A stretch of 64,000 nt of DNA from Mermis nigrescens. Lineage: Eukaryota; Nematoda; Enoplea; Mermithida; Mermithidae. Position numbers and translations under genes: made by a program. The stretch's first letter is position 1; every line of letters starts with the position of its first letter. Shown here one piece after another: positions 23,828 through 35,357 of this stretch. The notes beneath the pieces are model-generated. The model ran no database searches. It saw only the letters and a program-made list of their open reading frames with translations, and was not told the origin of the DNA. The stretch lies in NCBI GenBank assembly GCA_036768485.1, contig JAVLUZ010000145.1:19904706-19968705 (forward strand), read 5' to 3'.

Positions 23828-25687
23828 GTAATCTTATAAAGCGTCGTTTGGAAATTCTGTTGGTCATGGTTTAGCTCTTGTAGTTAAGATATACTATCTT
23901 CAAGCTACTATCATCTGAAGTATCCCATTCATGTTTTTTTGTACGGAACAAAGATTTTAAGACACGTACAAAGTTTTTTGGAATTATCTTTGTTCAATGT
24001 ACAAAGTGCTTTTCTGCAAATTGATAGTAATTTTGGCGCTTTTATGCACATTTCCAGCTAAAAATCGAATTTTTTTGACGCTTTGCGCCGAATTTCTGAA
24101 TTACTGTCTAATTAATTATCTAAAAAAGTGTGCATTAAACACTTCAAGATCAATATTTTACAATCATTGTACGGACTCGAACATCCTTAGCGTCTATCTT
24201 TCATGCTTTTTGCTAAAATTTTATGTAGAAAATAAAAACTATTCGACAATTTAGCACTGTTTTCTGCTTTATAAAGATAAAATTACCTTCTTTAAGTTTA
24301 TGTTGCATTGATTTTATAAACGCAATAGCTCAGCATTCTCCGATCAATATAATTCCTGATGAATTATTTCAGCTTTCTGAATCTAGTTTTATGTGTAAGA
24401 TTAGCTTGAAGAAAACTTATAGAAATCTGGCTTCACGGCGGACTAATATCAACTGAAGGAGGCTTGCAAAAAAGTAGACCTTTAATTGCACTTCGTGTGA
24501 AAAGAACAAAAAGTCGTATTGCGTAAATGGGTTGTATAGCTGTATCTAACTTTCAATGCCTGACTGCCATTTCCAGAATTTTATCATGATAATTTGTTAG
24601 ATTAATCATATTGTCGTTGTCGCTACTGAAAATTGTTGTTTTTTGGGTGTCTTCGTAATTCTTATGTAGCTTAATTACATAATTATGATGGGAATCCTCC
24701 CTGTAAGCATTTTATTTCGTATGATGCACGGAAAGGTAAAAACTTTGTGATATTTTTTCTATTGTTTTATACGTTATTAATGAGTGATCGCGAAGTTGCT
24801 TTTGTAATTTTCCATCTTAGTTTTAGATTAGTCTTTTGATGGCAGTGATTTGTTTTATTATTGTAGGTGCTCGCCACTTAATTCCTTCTTTTGGACGAAG
24901 GGTTTTAGCCGAAACTATAGATTGCCTGATTTGCTTTGTTATCAGCTTGCTGATTACTTTTACGTTGGTCGAAGTAGGCATTTTGTAAGCAAATGATTGC
25001 CTATTATAGTTTAGCTTTACATTACTGTTTATGTGGTCGGAAACATTTGAACTTTTTGCTAATGTTTTAAAAATGAGATTTAAATTGTACCTATAAGATT
25101 TTTTCATTTCAGAGTTCGCAAAGCACTTGGTGGTCAGAAACATGTAGGCAACAGCAAATTTTGTGGGTAAAATGAGGCAAAATGTTGGCCAAAAATGGAT
25201 GAAAATTGAAAATTTTATTTAAAAGTGCTTGAAAATGACCAGAAACTCCGAAATATTGTAGATTTAACACTATTTTAGCATGTATACCAGTTTTTGAGGT
25301 CATTTTGGCTCAAAAAGCTCAACTTTTGACCCCCTTCAGATCGGCCATGCTGTGCACCTATGTTTAAGACTGCACTAAACCGGTAAATTAGGTTTTCCAA
25401 TTAGTCCTTTTCTTTTTTCACTGCTCTGACACTTATCTCGATTTACATAGCTAGCCCATCAAACGACTTCAAAGAAATCAAAATAAGTGTTAATTTTGAG
25501 GCTTAGAAAATTTATTTTTATTTAGCTTTATTAGTCGTTTCAGCAAATATTTTATCGTTTTAATAGAAATCTGGACAAATACGAAAAGTTGCTGAACAAC
25601 GAGGCCGATTTGAAGACATTTATCGACATAACGCAGGATCTTTTTCCACTTGAAATTATCAAGCGCATTCTGACTAGCGCGGCTGAA
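23500..25687 (+). CDS. FAM8A1-like RDD-domain membrane protein, first three exons
   Basis: Exons are join(23500-23827, 24867-24984, 25567-25687), 567 nt, 189 codons, all phases consistent. The N-terminus is hydrophilic, with SAEYAEAVRTWLWAYHSWQ at about residues 49-67, resembling the Trp-rich segment of FAM8A1. Exon 2 encodes IPSFGRRVLAETIDCLICF, the start of an RDD domain (R..AE.ID followed by a membrane helix). Exon 3 (NLDKYEKLLNNEADLKTF onwards) fits the loop between the first two RDD helices. FAM8A1 is an ER membrane protein of the HRD1 degradation complex. The later GGxTPGK-type RDD segment was not found downstream, so the gene is incomplete here. The family call is from memory of the family pattern, without a database search. 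Confidence 0.6.
24867..24984 (+). CDS. FAM8A1-like exon 2: RDD domain start
   Basis: Acceptor TATTGTAG|GT, donor ATTTT|GTAAGC. With the leftover G of exon 1 it opens with a Gly codon. It encodes one hydrophobic helix (CLICFVISLLITFTLVEVGI) right after RRVLAETID. The opposite-strand ORF over this stretch is a shadow. Confidence 0.65.
25160..25363. repeat. Interspersed repeat, copy 2 (matches 8873-9113)
   Basis: It shares long blocks with 8873-9113, including GCCAAAAATGGATGAAAATT and TGACCAGAAACT. It lies in intron 2 of the FAM8A1-like gene. Confidence 0.6.
25567..25687 (+). CDS. FAM8A1-like exon 3
   Basis: Acceptor GTTTTAATAG|A after a T-rich tract, donor GCTGAA|GTAAGT (near-consensus). Two bases from exon 2 plus one here make a Leu codon. 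It encodes FIDITQDLFPLEIIKRILTS, an amphipathic to hydrophobic segment. It ends in phase 0. Confidence 0.62.
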
Positions 25688-28505
25688 GTAAGTTATGTAA
25701 TCATTAAGATGGATAATAGTGGCTTTTTTATTCTTTCGTCCCTTCGTCGCCTTGATTTTTATTATTTTATTCGAAAAACGCAGATTATCAATACAAATTG
25801 ACATATTCTAAGTTTTCGTTTTTTTCTGCATAATATATATGAGCTCTGAATAATTCTGAATGTGTGTTCAATTTCAAAGCAGATTGCTGCTTTCGCTCAA
25901 ATTTTCTCTACGAGGTGCTACTAGAATAGCTGAGCACCCTTAGATTTCACAAAGCTCTGCATATCAGATCAGGAACGATTATCAGTTTGAAACAAAATGG
26001 CGATAAAAATATTCTACAGTCAAAAAGTTTGCGTGTATGCATATACTTATTGCTTTGTTGAAAAATGTGAACATGCGTAGCTTCAATAGAATCGCTTTTG
26101 TGGGCAATTTTTATAGATTGAGTTCATAAGTGCAAGGCTCAAAATTTAAGGTGGTGAAGAGTATTTACGATTTAGCCGTTTTGATAATGGTGGTTTATTG
26201 GTCTTCTACTGTAGGTCAAAAACTGCAAAAAACGACTCTAAAAATGCTTTAAAATATACATATAACAGCTCGAAATTTTGGGCTTCAATTTTTTACCAAA
26301 AACGGCCAAAAATCGCCTCAAAACAGCCAAGAAAATTCAATGTTTTCCAAAAATCAAGGTGGGGATCTAAAATTTTCTGGATTTGGGGAATGGGGGATGA
26401 TCAACTATGGGTGGGGCCCACACATGCACATAGGGGGTGAGGGGGGTATTACCCCCCTGAGGGGTCAGCTAGATCAGTACTGTCCGGCGATTTTGAGCAA
26501 ACAGGTCTTGTTCTGCATCATTTTTGACATCAAAATCAGTAAAAATGTCAAAATTTTTCCGGCGCTTCGCCATGGATTAGTACTTTTATATACTTTAAGT
26601 GATGTAAAACAGTCAACATGGACTACAAATGCTTTAAAAATGCTAAATTACTACGAAAAAACGTTTTATAGGCTATTTTGACTATTTTGGTCGTTTAAAC
26701 AACAGAAAATTTGTGAACGTTAAATTTACTGTTTTGGATTTCTGAGATTTTACCCCCCTGCCGACCCTGACCTTGTGCACCCATGGTGGGGCCCCCAACC
26801 CCCTCCCACATGTATGCTTTACAATCTTCTTCGCTGATAAGATTCTAGATGTTAAGTGTTCATCGAATGATTTTGAATTAGGTGTTTCCATTCAAAAGCA
26901 TGAAATTTTTGACATGCTAAATTCGAAATACTTTGTGCGCCCCTAATCCTTCTACAGCAATGCAGACGCGTTTTTTGGGAACAAGGGGGTATTGACCGAA
27001 TCTTGCAACGTCCTTCCGCTAATTTCAACATAGGCACTACCTATATAAGTCAATATTATTAGAAGTTCAATCAAATAAACACAAGTAGGTCAAACTCTAT
27101 TCAAATCACTTATTCGCTTCACTGTATTCAACTTGACATAAGTAGGTAAAAGTTGATCCGCTTATTCGGTTCAGTAGTGGCTTGACTTCTCCATTTTGAT
27201 TGTAATTGTTCTCTTTCTGCTTCAAAGTTGATTAATCTAAAAATTTCAGACGATTCTTATTAGAGAAGTAAGATGCGGCTTGAGAACATAAAGGTGTAAA
27301 GAGTTGAGCAATTGGTTTTGGAATTTGTTAAGCAATTAAATCAATACCATCAGGTATATTTGGAAGGCGCTGTAGATTATCATTCCGAATTGCTCAAAGG
27401 ATGCTGGAATCAGCCGTGCTTTCTAAATTTTTGAGTTGTCATAGGTTCTAGCTGAAAACATTTCGAATGCTTAATCTTCTAGGACTGATGGATAATTTTT
27501 ACATTTCTCTCAACAAACAAATGATTGGGCATCAAGTTCCCGGCTGTTAATGCATTAAGTTAATTAAGTCATTAGTTTTGTAATATGATAACCAAAGTAA
27601 TTAGTTTTCAAGATGATCAATGAAGTGTGGAAACTTAGGTAATTAGTTTCGCTATATATTCACAAACTGTGATGTCCTATGTAATTAATAAGTGATGACT
27701 TAAGTAAGTAAACTATAATCTAGCTACTAAAGTAGGTAAGATTGGCCTTAATCAGTGTGTGAATTTTAGGCTTTGTGGACTTTGGTATTTAGCCTTGGAA
27801 CATAAGTATATTTAGGGGTCCGGGAACATGGCAAGGTGGCTAAGCCCGTCCCTTTCCAGTCTATAATGTTGAAGGTGCCAAAGTAAACCAAAGTAAACCG
27901 CCTACCCTTTTATGTAGTAACATTAATAGTAGATACCTGAATACAATTACAGTAAACCATGCTCTATCAGCTACACTCCCTTATTTTATTCATAACTTTC
28001 TCAATTCTTGACCAATTTTCATAATTTTTTGTTTGATAGCCTACGACCTTAGCTCGTGAGCGAAGCGAACTAAGCAGACTCTGCGCGCTGCGCTTAGTCT
28101 GGTTGCTCCGCTTTGAAAGCAGGTGTAATGTTTACTTAAGGCTCTGTACTTATCGAGAGGACTTGGTCCCGTACCGGCCGGACGCACGCCAGGAAAAATG
28201 CTCATGGGCCTTAAAGTCATACCTTGTGACAATATTTCTGACTTATCAGTTCGTGATCATTCTGTTATGGTTTTCTGTACAAGTCAATCTATTTCTTACA
28301 CCAGGTAAGACTTCTTCAGCCTCATGCTCGAATGCATACACTGGCAGCAAGAAAATCCTGGGGAGGGTGATATCGCCATAAATTTCTAATAATCTTACTA
28401 AAAATGAATTATGGGGTCTACATTAATCTGCGGGGTTGTATATCCCCAAACCCCCACGTTCTTGTGTGCTCGTATGTGTGTGTGCACACATACTCGTATA
28501 CATAC
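25688..28505. other. FAM8A1-like intron 3 or intergenic repeats
   Basis: No further exon could be supported. Repeat DNA resembling MITE family B lies at about 26260-26440, a repeat shared with 21720-22020 at 26610-26790, and short duplicated AGTAGGT/TAAGTAG-type stretches at 27000-27740. A hairpin core CCGGCGCTTCGCC lies near 26559. Confidence 0.5.
26610..26790. repeat. Interspersed repeat shared with 21720-22020
   Basis: Same blocks as the first copy, ending CTGACCTTGTGCACCCATGG. The terminal TGCACC(T/C)ATG resembles hAT-like ends elsewhere in the window. Confidence 0.6.
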
Positions 28506-28982
28506 TAGGGATGTTCCGGTTCCAGGTTTTTCAAAAAAATCGGTTCCGGTTCCGTTTCCGGTTCTTCGAAAACATGAATTTCGGTTCCGGTTCCAGTTTC
28601 GGTTCTTGCGTAAATTGGAACCTTTGGTTCCGGTTCCGGTTAATCAACTAGAGAACCGTCGGTTCCGGTTCCGGTTCTCGGTTCCTGTGTTGAAGTATGT
28701 ACGCTCTTGATAGCTTGACTTCACCGGAACATGTGAAGATGTAATCGAAAGATAAATTATTCAGGAAGTCGTTTCTATCTGGCAACTGCATCGTTCAAAT
28801 AAGTTTTACGTCTAGTTGACAATTTACTTATAAATCACTGGATATTATCTATGTGTTTCTTAATTGGAGGCTTATACGAAATCGAAATGCTTAATTCATG
28901 ACGAAGATCTGCTGCAATGGTGGAAAGAGAAGTCGAAGAATTTGCCAATTCTCGCGTTTATAGCTAAGCAGTATCTTGCAGC

Positions 28983-30054
28983 CAGTGGCGGATCTAGGAC
29001 TTTCCTAAAGGGACAGTATCCCAACTTTTCCAAAGACAGTCGAAAATAGGTCCGAAAATTTGCCCTTAACGCGCGAAACAGCGTTTTTGTCGGGGTTTTA
29101 CAATGTATAATTTTACATTAAATCACTTTTGACGCAATATTTTTTCTTAAAATTTTAAAATTTTCGACAATTTTGTGCTAAAAATCACTAAAATTCTTTG
29201 ACTTTATCAGAATTCTGGCGCGAAGCAGTTTTTTTGTACAAGGTCTGTTTGACATGTACAAATATGATCCCAAAAAGTCTTTGTACATTGTGTACACACA
29301 CATTTTTGGGTACTATAATATGATACAGTAGCGATTTTAGTGTGGTAAAAACAGAGTTGTTCGACTTTTGGTAGTGTATTTCAGCTAATTTATGGGTCTC
29401 TGAGGGCAAAAATCACTAAGAATCGTCTTGAAACGGCGCGAAGCGCCTAAAAAGTTGACATTTATCCTTTCGAAATGCAGTTTCTGCCATTATAAAGATA
29501 AATAGAGTACACAATCAGTCATTTCGATGCGAAGCGCCGTAAATTTCTGCGAATTTTAGACCTTTTTAGTAATTTTTGTCTCTCCAAAAATCTTCGTACA
29601 TGTACAAAGACGGTCCCGAAAAGTCTTTGCACATCGGGAAAAATCTTTGCCGAATGCAAAAAAGCGTGGCGCAAAGCGCCGGAAATTTTGTGAGATTAAG
29701 ACGGATAGACGTCAAGAAGCATGATTTACAGCTTGATTTACTGTATTTATAGCATTTGATGCGAAACATCGAAATTTTTAATTGAAAATAGAAGAAAACT
29801 ATGCAAAAATAGCTGTTTCTGCTGCTAAAATTGTTTTTAAACCTACATGAACAGAAAATGGCTTCCAGGTGGCCAAGAAAGTAAATAAATGTCATTAATA
29901 GGTATCTTCCGGCGCGTAGCGCCGAAAAAATTTGAGAAATTATGGTCACTGAGGGCCAAAAAATAATTGCAAATTGTATATCCATTCTTTATCTCGCCAA
30001 ATATTTTTGGCAAATGAGGTGGGCGGCCCCCCTGCCCCCTTAGATTCAACCCTG
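28983..30054. mobile_element. hAT-type MITE (1.07 kb) inside the hAT transposase fragment
   Basis: Perfect 8-bp duplication CTTGCAGC (28975-28982 and 30055-30062). Ends are CAGTGGCGGATCTAGG and, inward from the right, CAGGGTTGAATCTAAGG. It carries several GGCGC-GAA-GCGCC hairpins (for example 29435-29447 exact; variants near 29530, 29670 and 29911) and is itself split by 29226-29668. The longer ORF at 29566-29985 on the - strand is repeat sequence with no domain. Confidence 0.88.
29226..29668. mobile_element. Third-level nested hAT-type MITE (family T)
   Basis: Ends are CAGTTTTTTTGTACAAGG and ...GCCGAATGCAAAAAAGCGTG. Target duplication is GCGCGAAG (29218-29225) versus GCGCAAAG (29669-29676), 7 of 8. 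The target is itself a copy of the hairpin motif. The larger relative at 42425-43184 has the same ends. Confidence 0.82.
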
Positions 30055-30565
30055 CTTGCAGCGCCAGCTACAAGCGTTCCATCGGAACAGCTGTTCAGTT
30101 GCACTGGAATCATTTACGACCCTCTCAGAAAAGGCTACATGGCGAAAAAGCAGAACGACTGTTATTTTTAAAATATAATTTACCCGGAACAATACTAAGT
30201 TTTAGTCTGTAAACTTTTGGGTAATAATAGGTTGAATTGCTGCTTCACGTCTTCACTAAATTTTATGAAGTTCGATTTTTAATTCTAATTCTAAAAAACC
30301 GATAACCGACTCCAAAAAAGATCGGTTCCGGTTTCGGTTCCGGTTCTTAGAAAATCAAAAAATCGGTTCCGGTTCCGGTTCTTAGAATATCAAAAAATCG
30401 GTCCTCGGTTCCGGTTCCGGTTCCAAAAAATGGTCGGTTCCAGTCGGTTCCGGTTCCGGTTAACCGGCACATCCCTAATACATTCCTATATAATTTTTTA
30501 AAATTATTCAGCGATTCGCTCCGAATTTCCGCATTGAGCATCATATGTTCACCTATACTTACATA

Positions 30566-31460
30566 CAGGCCCGTATCCAGAATTTTATTTCGAAGGAAGG
30601 CGAAAATTTTGAGGTCAGATATCTCGAGAACCGTTAGGAGATGGGTAGAATAAAGGCATTTTTAGCGTATCTCAACGAGCTCTATGCAATGATGGAGAAA
30701 AATTTCAAGAAATTTTTTTACAAATTTTCACTTTTATTCCATACTCATATTCACACGTGGGTGTGGGGGGGGTTGGGGAGGGTATGCACCCCCAGAAGTT
30801 GAAACACCCCCCTCCCCAGAAATCAAAATACCCCCAGAATTCAAATTTTGAAATTTTTTTGCTTTTTTTAGCGATTTTTGATGCCATTGGATAGTGCTCA
30901 ATGAGAAACGTCGAAAAATAGTAATTTTTTCGCCATACGACTACTTTAAGACCATTTTTTGACCTTTAAAAATTTTTTCACCCCCCCCAGAAATTTTTTC
31001 ACCTCCCCGCAGAATTTCGGTGCTGCCCACCTACGCTCATATTGCACAAATCTATCGTTTAAACAATTTACACAACTGATTTCTCATCATTAAATCGACC
31101 AATAATTTCATAACTTCTGTCTTTGTAGTTAAACTTTTTTGATTTAAAACGAAAAACAAAACAGGAAATGAATAATTAGGCGCGAAGCTCTGAAAAAATT
31201 TGACAGCTCTACACTCAAATTTGAACAGTTTTGGGCGGGCTAGAAGATAAAAACTATAGATAAACGATAAATTCGGTGCGAAGCGCCGAAAAATTTTGAG
31301 TTTACTATTTCAAAAGTACGCGGAAAACCCATTTCGATGGTGTTTTAGACCTAGTCCGAGAATTTTTCATTTTTCCCTTTTGGGGGGACCCCTTTGTGTG
31401 TTTCAAAAATTATTTTTCATTTCCGGGGGGCGGTCCCATGCTCCCCTGAATACGGGCCAG
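30566..31460. mobile_element. hAT-type MITE (895 bp) with nested MITE A
   Basis: Ends are CAGGCCCGTATCCAG and, inward from the right, CTGGCCCGTATTCAG. Target duplication is CTTACATA (30558-30565) versus CTTACATG (31461-31468), 7 of 8. A second copy of the end sequence ATACGGGCCAGCTTACAT follows at about 31481-31498. Hairpin variants lie at about 31170 and 31270. Confidence 0.8.
30752..31035. mobile_element. hAT-type MITE, family A, copy 2
   Basis: Perfect 8-bp duplication CTCATATT (30744-30751 and 31036-31043). Ends are CACACGTGGGTG and, inward from the right, CGTAGGTGGGCAGC. It lies inside element 30566-31460. Confidence 0.9.
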
Positions 31461-32216
31461 CTTACATGCATACATGTAATACGGGCCAGCTTACATAGCT
31501 TACATACATGTATGCTTATACTTGTCGTAGCTCATGCTAACAACGTATATTGTTTTTACTTTCAAAGTCCCGTCCATGAATGTAAATAGGCTGCAAAAGT
31601 AGCCTTAACCTGATCGGCACCTAGGATATTCAGTAAATAGAAGGCAGACTGGACGATAGCATTACTGTGGTTATAAAGAGTGGCCCATTAGGTATCCTTA
31701 CCTTATTTTGTAACACGTTGAATTATTGACTTTGTTGCGTAATATTTTCAGTGTAAGTGAGTGATTTTGCATAAGTTTAGGTACATAGGTATATTTTATC
31801 TAATACTAAGTTTAAAACAACACGGTTGGTACATATTGTGTCCCTTATTGTTTTAAACTTAAGTAGTTCAATTTAATCCTATTCGCACTAAATTTTGCTC
31901 CTTGGAATGATCTTTTTTATGTCCTTTTTTACGAAGTTTTACTTTACCCAATATGACTTCATTGTTTATGATCAGTTCTAAATTCATATATCGAAAAATT
32001 TATTTTAATCCGATTCATGCGTAATTGAATGAATGAGGAATTTTTAGGAAGGTGAATTCATCATTCTTCACCCGAAATGCCGCTACAAGCACATTCACCG
32101 GATTATTTCCCTTGCGACTTCTCCCTTTAGGGCTTATTAAATTAATTTTCCGCATCACACGTGGGCATGGGGTCTGCTGGACTGGACCCCCAGATTACGG
32201 CGGACTCCCTATAGAC

Positions 32217-32420
32217 CACACCTGGGCGTGGGGGGTTGGGGGTATGCACCCCCGAAGAAACCAAAATACCCCCTCCCACCACAATTCAATTTTTGAATTT
32301 TTTTGTTTTTTTGAGAAACGTTGAAAAATGGTGTTTTTCGCCATACCACCATTTTTGAGGCCATTTTTTGACCTTTGAAAAATCTTGCACCCCCCAGAAT
32401 TTCGGTGCTGCCCACGTATG
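32217..32420. mobile_element. hAT-type MITE, family A, copy 3
   Basis: Perfect 8-bp duplication CTATAGAC (32209-32216 and 32421-32428). Ends are CACACCTGGGCG and, inward, CATACGTGGGC. It appears nested in a more diverged relative (about 32158-32502) whose ends read CACACGTGGGCATGG and GCTGCCCTTGTATG. Confidence 0.9.
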
Positions 32421-32778
32421 CTATAGACCCCCAGAATTGAATTTCTATTGCCCTTTTTGGCAATTTTGCCTTATCGGGCCCCTAAAATTCGGTTGCTGCC
32501 CTTGTATGGTCTACATTACGTGACACATTCTAATAGCTTTGAAAAATGAGGCATCCTATCCTATTCGCTTTTAACGAACTTTTGTGAAATTGAGACTTAA
32601 AATTTGGCTCGAATATAGTGAACGTAGTTCAAATGAATTGTTGTCACATTGAAGCGCAATAATATTTTTAACGCATTGTTCAATTTCAATAAAACTATCA
32701 AAAGTTGTCCTCTTAGTCGACTCGTGATAAGGCGAAATTTTATCGAATTTAATTGACAAGTAAAAAAATTATCAGTGT

Positions 32779-32869
32779 TAAAACCGCTTCAGAAGTAAGT
32801 GTCGGCGATATCGTCGACTAAAATCGGGAGAATATGATCCATTTCTACTTTTCTGCGATATCGCCGACA
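32779..32869. repeat. 91-bp insertion with inverted repeat and 8-bp direct flanks
   Basis: A 14-bp perfect inverted repeat TGTCGGCGATATCG / CGATATCGCCGACA (32800-32813 and 32856-32869) lies in a segment flanked by ATCAGTGT direct repeats (32771-32778 and 32870-32877). It may be a tiny DNA element or an operator-like palindrome. Confidence 0.5.
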
Positions 32870-33445
32870 ATCAGTGTACAAAGTAAAGTGCAGTCAGTTG
32901 AAGAAAGTATGTGCACGCGTATGGCATGCATTGCATATGCCTTAAATAATTACTTATTTTTGGGCATACTATGAATTTTTGATGAGCTTGAAAGCAGCGA
33001 AATGAGTTGGACTAAAAAACTGAATAAGGTTTAAGTTTGAATGATTTATTTAATAATCATTTAATTAATTAGTTAATTATTTGATTAATCAAATGTAGGA
33101 TTGAGAATAAATTAATTACATGAAACTTGCGAATCAAATTTCTCGAATTAATTTTCAATGGAAGAGACTAATTTAGTGTAAAATCCTTGATGTTGTGGGA
33201 CAGTTGTATACTCATCCGTTTCCTTCAATTTTCTAGTAGGTTCAGAAAACTTGAAAAATTTTTTCCGATGCTCAAGAAAATTGTTCTGTATTTGCGTACA
33301 TAATTTTCGGAGTAATTTTTATTATACTTTAGGTTTCATTAATATTTTTTAAATTTCTTTCCATTTATTTTTTACTTTATTCTATTTATTTTAATTTTTT
33401 AGAATAATTTTTTATTTAATTTAATTTTAACATTGCTATTCACAA

Positions 33446-33658
33446 CATACATGTAACGGTTCAAAATTTTGGGAGGGGGTCCCTGACCATTTTTAGGAGG
33501 GGGTGGATGACCTTCAAGTTTTGGCCAAAAACGGCAAGGCCGAAAAACGGCCGAAAAATTCATTTTTTGTTAAAAAATGGGGGGGGGGTCAAATTTTTTT
33601 TGGCTTCGGGGATGGGGGACGTCTAACTTTGGGTGGGGGTCCCTTATCACTTTACATG
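33446..33658. mobile_element. hAT-type MITE, family B, second copy
   Basis: Left end CATACATGTAACGGTTC; right end TTTACATG, slightly shortened. Flanks share TCACAA (33440-33445 and 33659-33664). The interior matches the complete copy at 22538-22762. Confidence 0.7.
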
Positions 33659-34239
33659 TCACAATATCTATTACGTGCATTACATGTCCTTACGTACATG
33701 TACATGTAGGCACATGCGTGCATTGCATGCCCGAGTATGTACAGTTTCTATAGCTTCTCAGGTGGTTCTGACATGGGCGATATTGCATCACATTATTTTC
33801 ATTTCGACATTATTCCATTGCTACTGTTGTGCAATCGTTGTGATAATTTAACATCTGAAAATATTGTAGTGCTTTGTTGCGTTCTACGATCAAGAATTTG
33901 GCGCTTGGTTTCTTGTTCCCATTGTGCGTGATAATGTTTTCATTTCGCTTCAATCGATCGATTTACGATATCATGGCCAAAACTGTAGTGGTTGAAGATT
34001 GAGCATGGGAATACGATAGTCTGGTCTGGCGCTGTTTACTGTACCTTTAATTATTTTTGTGGCACATGTACCTACATCGACATCTTTACGTATTTTGATC
34101 TAAATAAATAGCCTTGATCTACGTACCTATTATCTGCCTATAGCTACATACTTTCTGCGCACAAACAGTCAATGTGCAGTGCAGTGCCCCAAATGAGGGG
34201 GGAGGGGTCACCACGGCGTAGTACGAGCTATAATCTATA

Positions 34240-34300
34240 GTCTGTTTCATAGAACTTCGGTCATAAATTTTAAGACTCTCCGACAATAAACTGACAGATT
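34240..34300. mobile_element. Left part of MITE C, split by the LTR retrotransposon
   Basis: TA|GTCTGTTTCATAGAACTTCG begins the element; its other half resumes at 50273 after the retrotransposon and ends GTTACATGAAACAGGC|TA at 50373. Together with one copy of the GATT duplication the two halves make a MITE of about 160 bp like 15571-15731. Confidence 0.8.
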
Positions 34301-35347
34301 TGTAAATGTAGGGGCCTGTATCTACAAGAGCGACACAGACCGGCCTAGCATTACCTTCGAGATTTACCTAGGTACGTAGGTACTTAAGTCTGCGCTTAGT
34401 GCTGGCCCTGATCGCGCGGCTCTAATGGCTTTCGATCTTTGGACCCTTAGAGACCTTACGGCTTTGATCCCCTCAGCCCTAATATTGCTGGCTGCTTCTA
34501 TGTCGGGTGATCTCAGCAGCTACGCCCTAAGACCTAAGGCTACCTACCTAGTCTCGGTATGTGCCGCGGAGGTCAGTTGACCTATCTCAAGCTTAAGTTG
34601 TTATTTAACTTATTTTCAATCAGTGCCTGATTCGAAATGTTTTGGTTCCTAATATGTGTAGCACGCTGAACTATGAAAACAACAACAACGAGCTCTATGC
34701 TGATCAATCATCCTTAAAGATTAAATAATAATTTTGATCAATTTTTGGCTTGAGAGATAAATTATGATTTCCAAATAGAATAAACTATCATACAAAATTT
34801 ACCTATCAGTCCACTAAACCGGGAAGAAATCCTTGACGAGTAGATGCCCGACCTAACCCTTGGTATAACCAGAAACCACTGGGTAGGTTTTCTCTATTTT
34901 TATTCGACGTAGAATTCACGGCCTGAAGCCGGACAACAAGCAAAAAGAAAAACGAAAACGTACGGGCTATGTCAACGTACGACTGGCAAACGAAAAGCAA
35001 AAACGCCAGACTAAACTACAACGTTATGTACACTGGCCTCAAGGACCATTACAGTAGATTAAAGAAAGATCAATTTAACGTAATACTGAATCACTTTTAT
35101 CTCAGATCAATTGTTATCGATTACACAAGTGGTATGCATGAAACAATTACTATTATCATACACTTAACTCTGTGCTACCGGACAAGTATCTAAATGTTTT
35201 TTATTATTGAAAATTTGGGGAAATAATGGGAAGACCGAAAGCATAGCCCACAGTGCACTATCATAGATAGCTACTAGTATTGGCTATGTTGTGGCTATCG
35301 CGAACTGCTAAGGCAAGTTCGCCTACCGTGTAACTCTCGCAGTTACA
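34301..35347 (-). repeat. 3' LTR of element 1
   Basis: Direct repeat of 49221-50272. By eye I count roughly thirty differences over about 1.05 kb (about 3%), which implies a moderately old insertion. LTRs are identical when an element inserts, so the differences date the copy. Confidence 0.95.
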
Positions 35348-35357
35348 CTCCCCCACA
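35348..35357 (-). promoter_or_regulatory. Polypurine tract of element 1
   Basis: On the - strand TGTGGGGGAG immediately precedes the 3' LTR start TGTAAC. This is the expected position and composition for the plus-strand primer of an LTR retrotransposon. Confidence 0.75.

Larger units (their letters stand above)
28865..30171 (+). pseudogene. hAT transposase C-terminal fragment, split by an insertion
   Basis: The left part (28865-28982) encodes LLQWWKEKSKNLPILAF and IAKQYLA; the right part (from 30063) continues PATSVPSEQLFSCTGIIYD to a stop at about 30168. This is the hAT dimerisation domain (WW..... A.....L..PATS..SER.FS). A TAA precedes the left part, and the N-terminal zinc finger and catalytic core are absent. 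The two parts are separated by a 1.07-kb MITE plus its 8-bp duplication, so the fragment is not functional. Confidence 0.85.
28506..30477 (+). mobile_element. hAT element remnant carrying a transposase tail
   Basis: Terminal inverted repeats are TAGGGATGTTCCGG and, inward from the right, TAGGGATGTGCCGG. Target duplication is ATACATAC (28498-28505) versus ATACATTC (30478-30485), 7 of 8. Subterminal arrays of GGTTCCGGTTCCG occupy 28515-28690 and 30300-30465. Between them is the 3' end of a transposase gene. It has itself been invaded at 28983-30054, so its own length was about 0.9 kb: an internally deleted copy of a larger autonomous element. Confidence 0.85.
30486..34239. other. Gene-free repeat region before the LTR retrotransposon
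   Basis: It contains the hAT-type element 30566-31460 with a nested MITE A, a MITE A pair around 32157-32500, a 91-bp inverted-repeat insertion at 32779-32869, and a family B copy at 33446-33658. The stretches 31600-32040 and 32880-33440 are AT-rich without features. No host exon was recognised. Confidence 0.6.

Noticed and set aside
28103..28381. Possible FAM8A1-like exon with TPGK (28244-28308, CAG acceptor and GTAAGA donor)
   Set aside because: Hydrophobic segment and splice-like borders are present, but it lacks the GGA context expected before TPGK, and the TPGK codons span the donor. Not supported.
29566..29985. 139-codon ORF on the - strand
   Set aside because: It lies across nested MITEs and hairpin repeats, with no domain; chance ORF.
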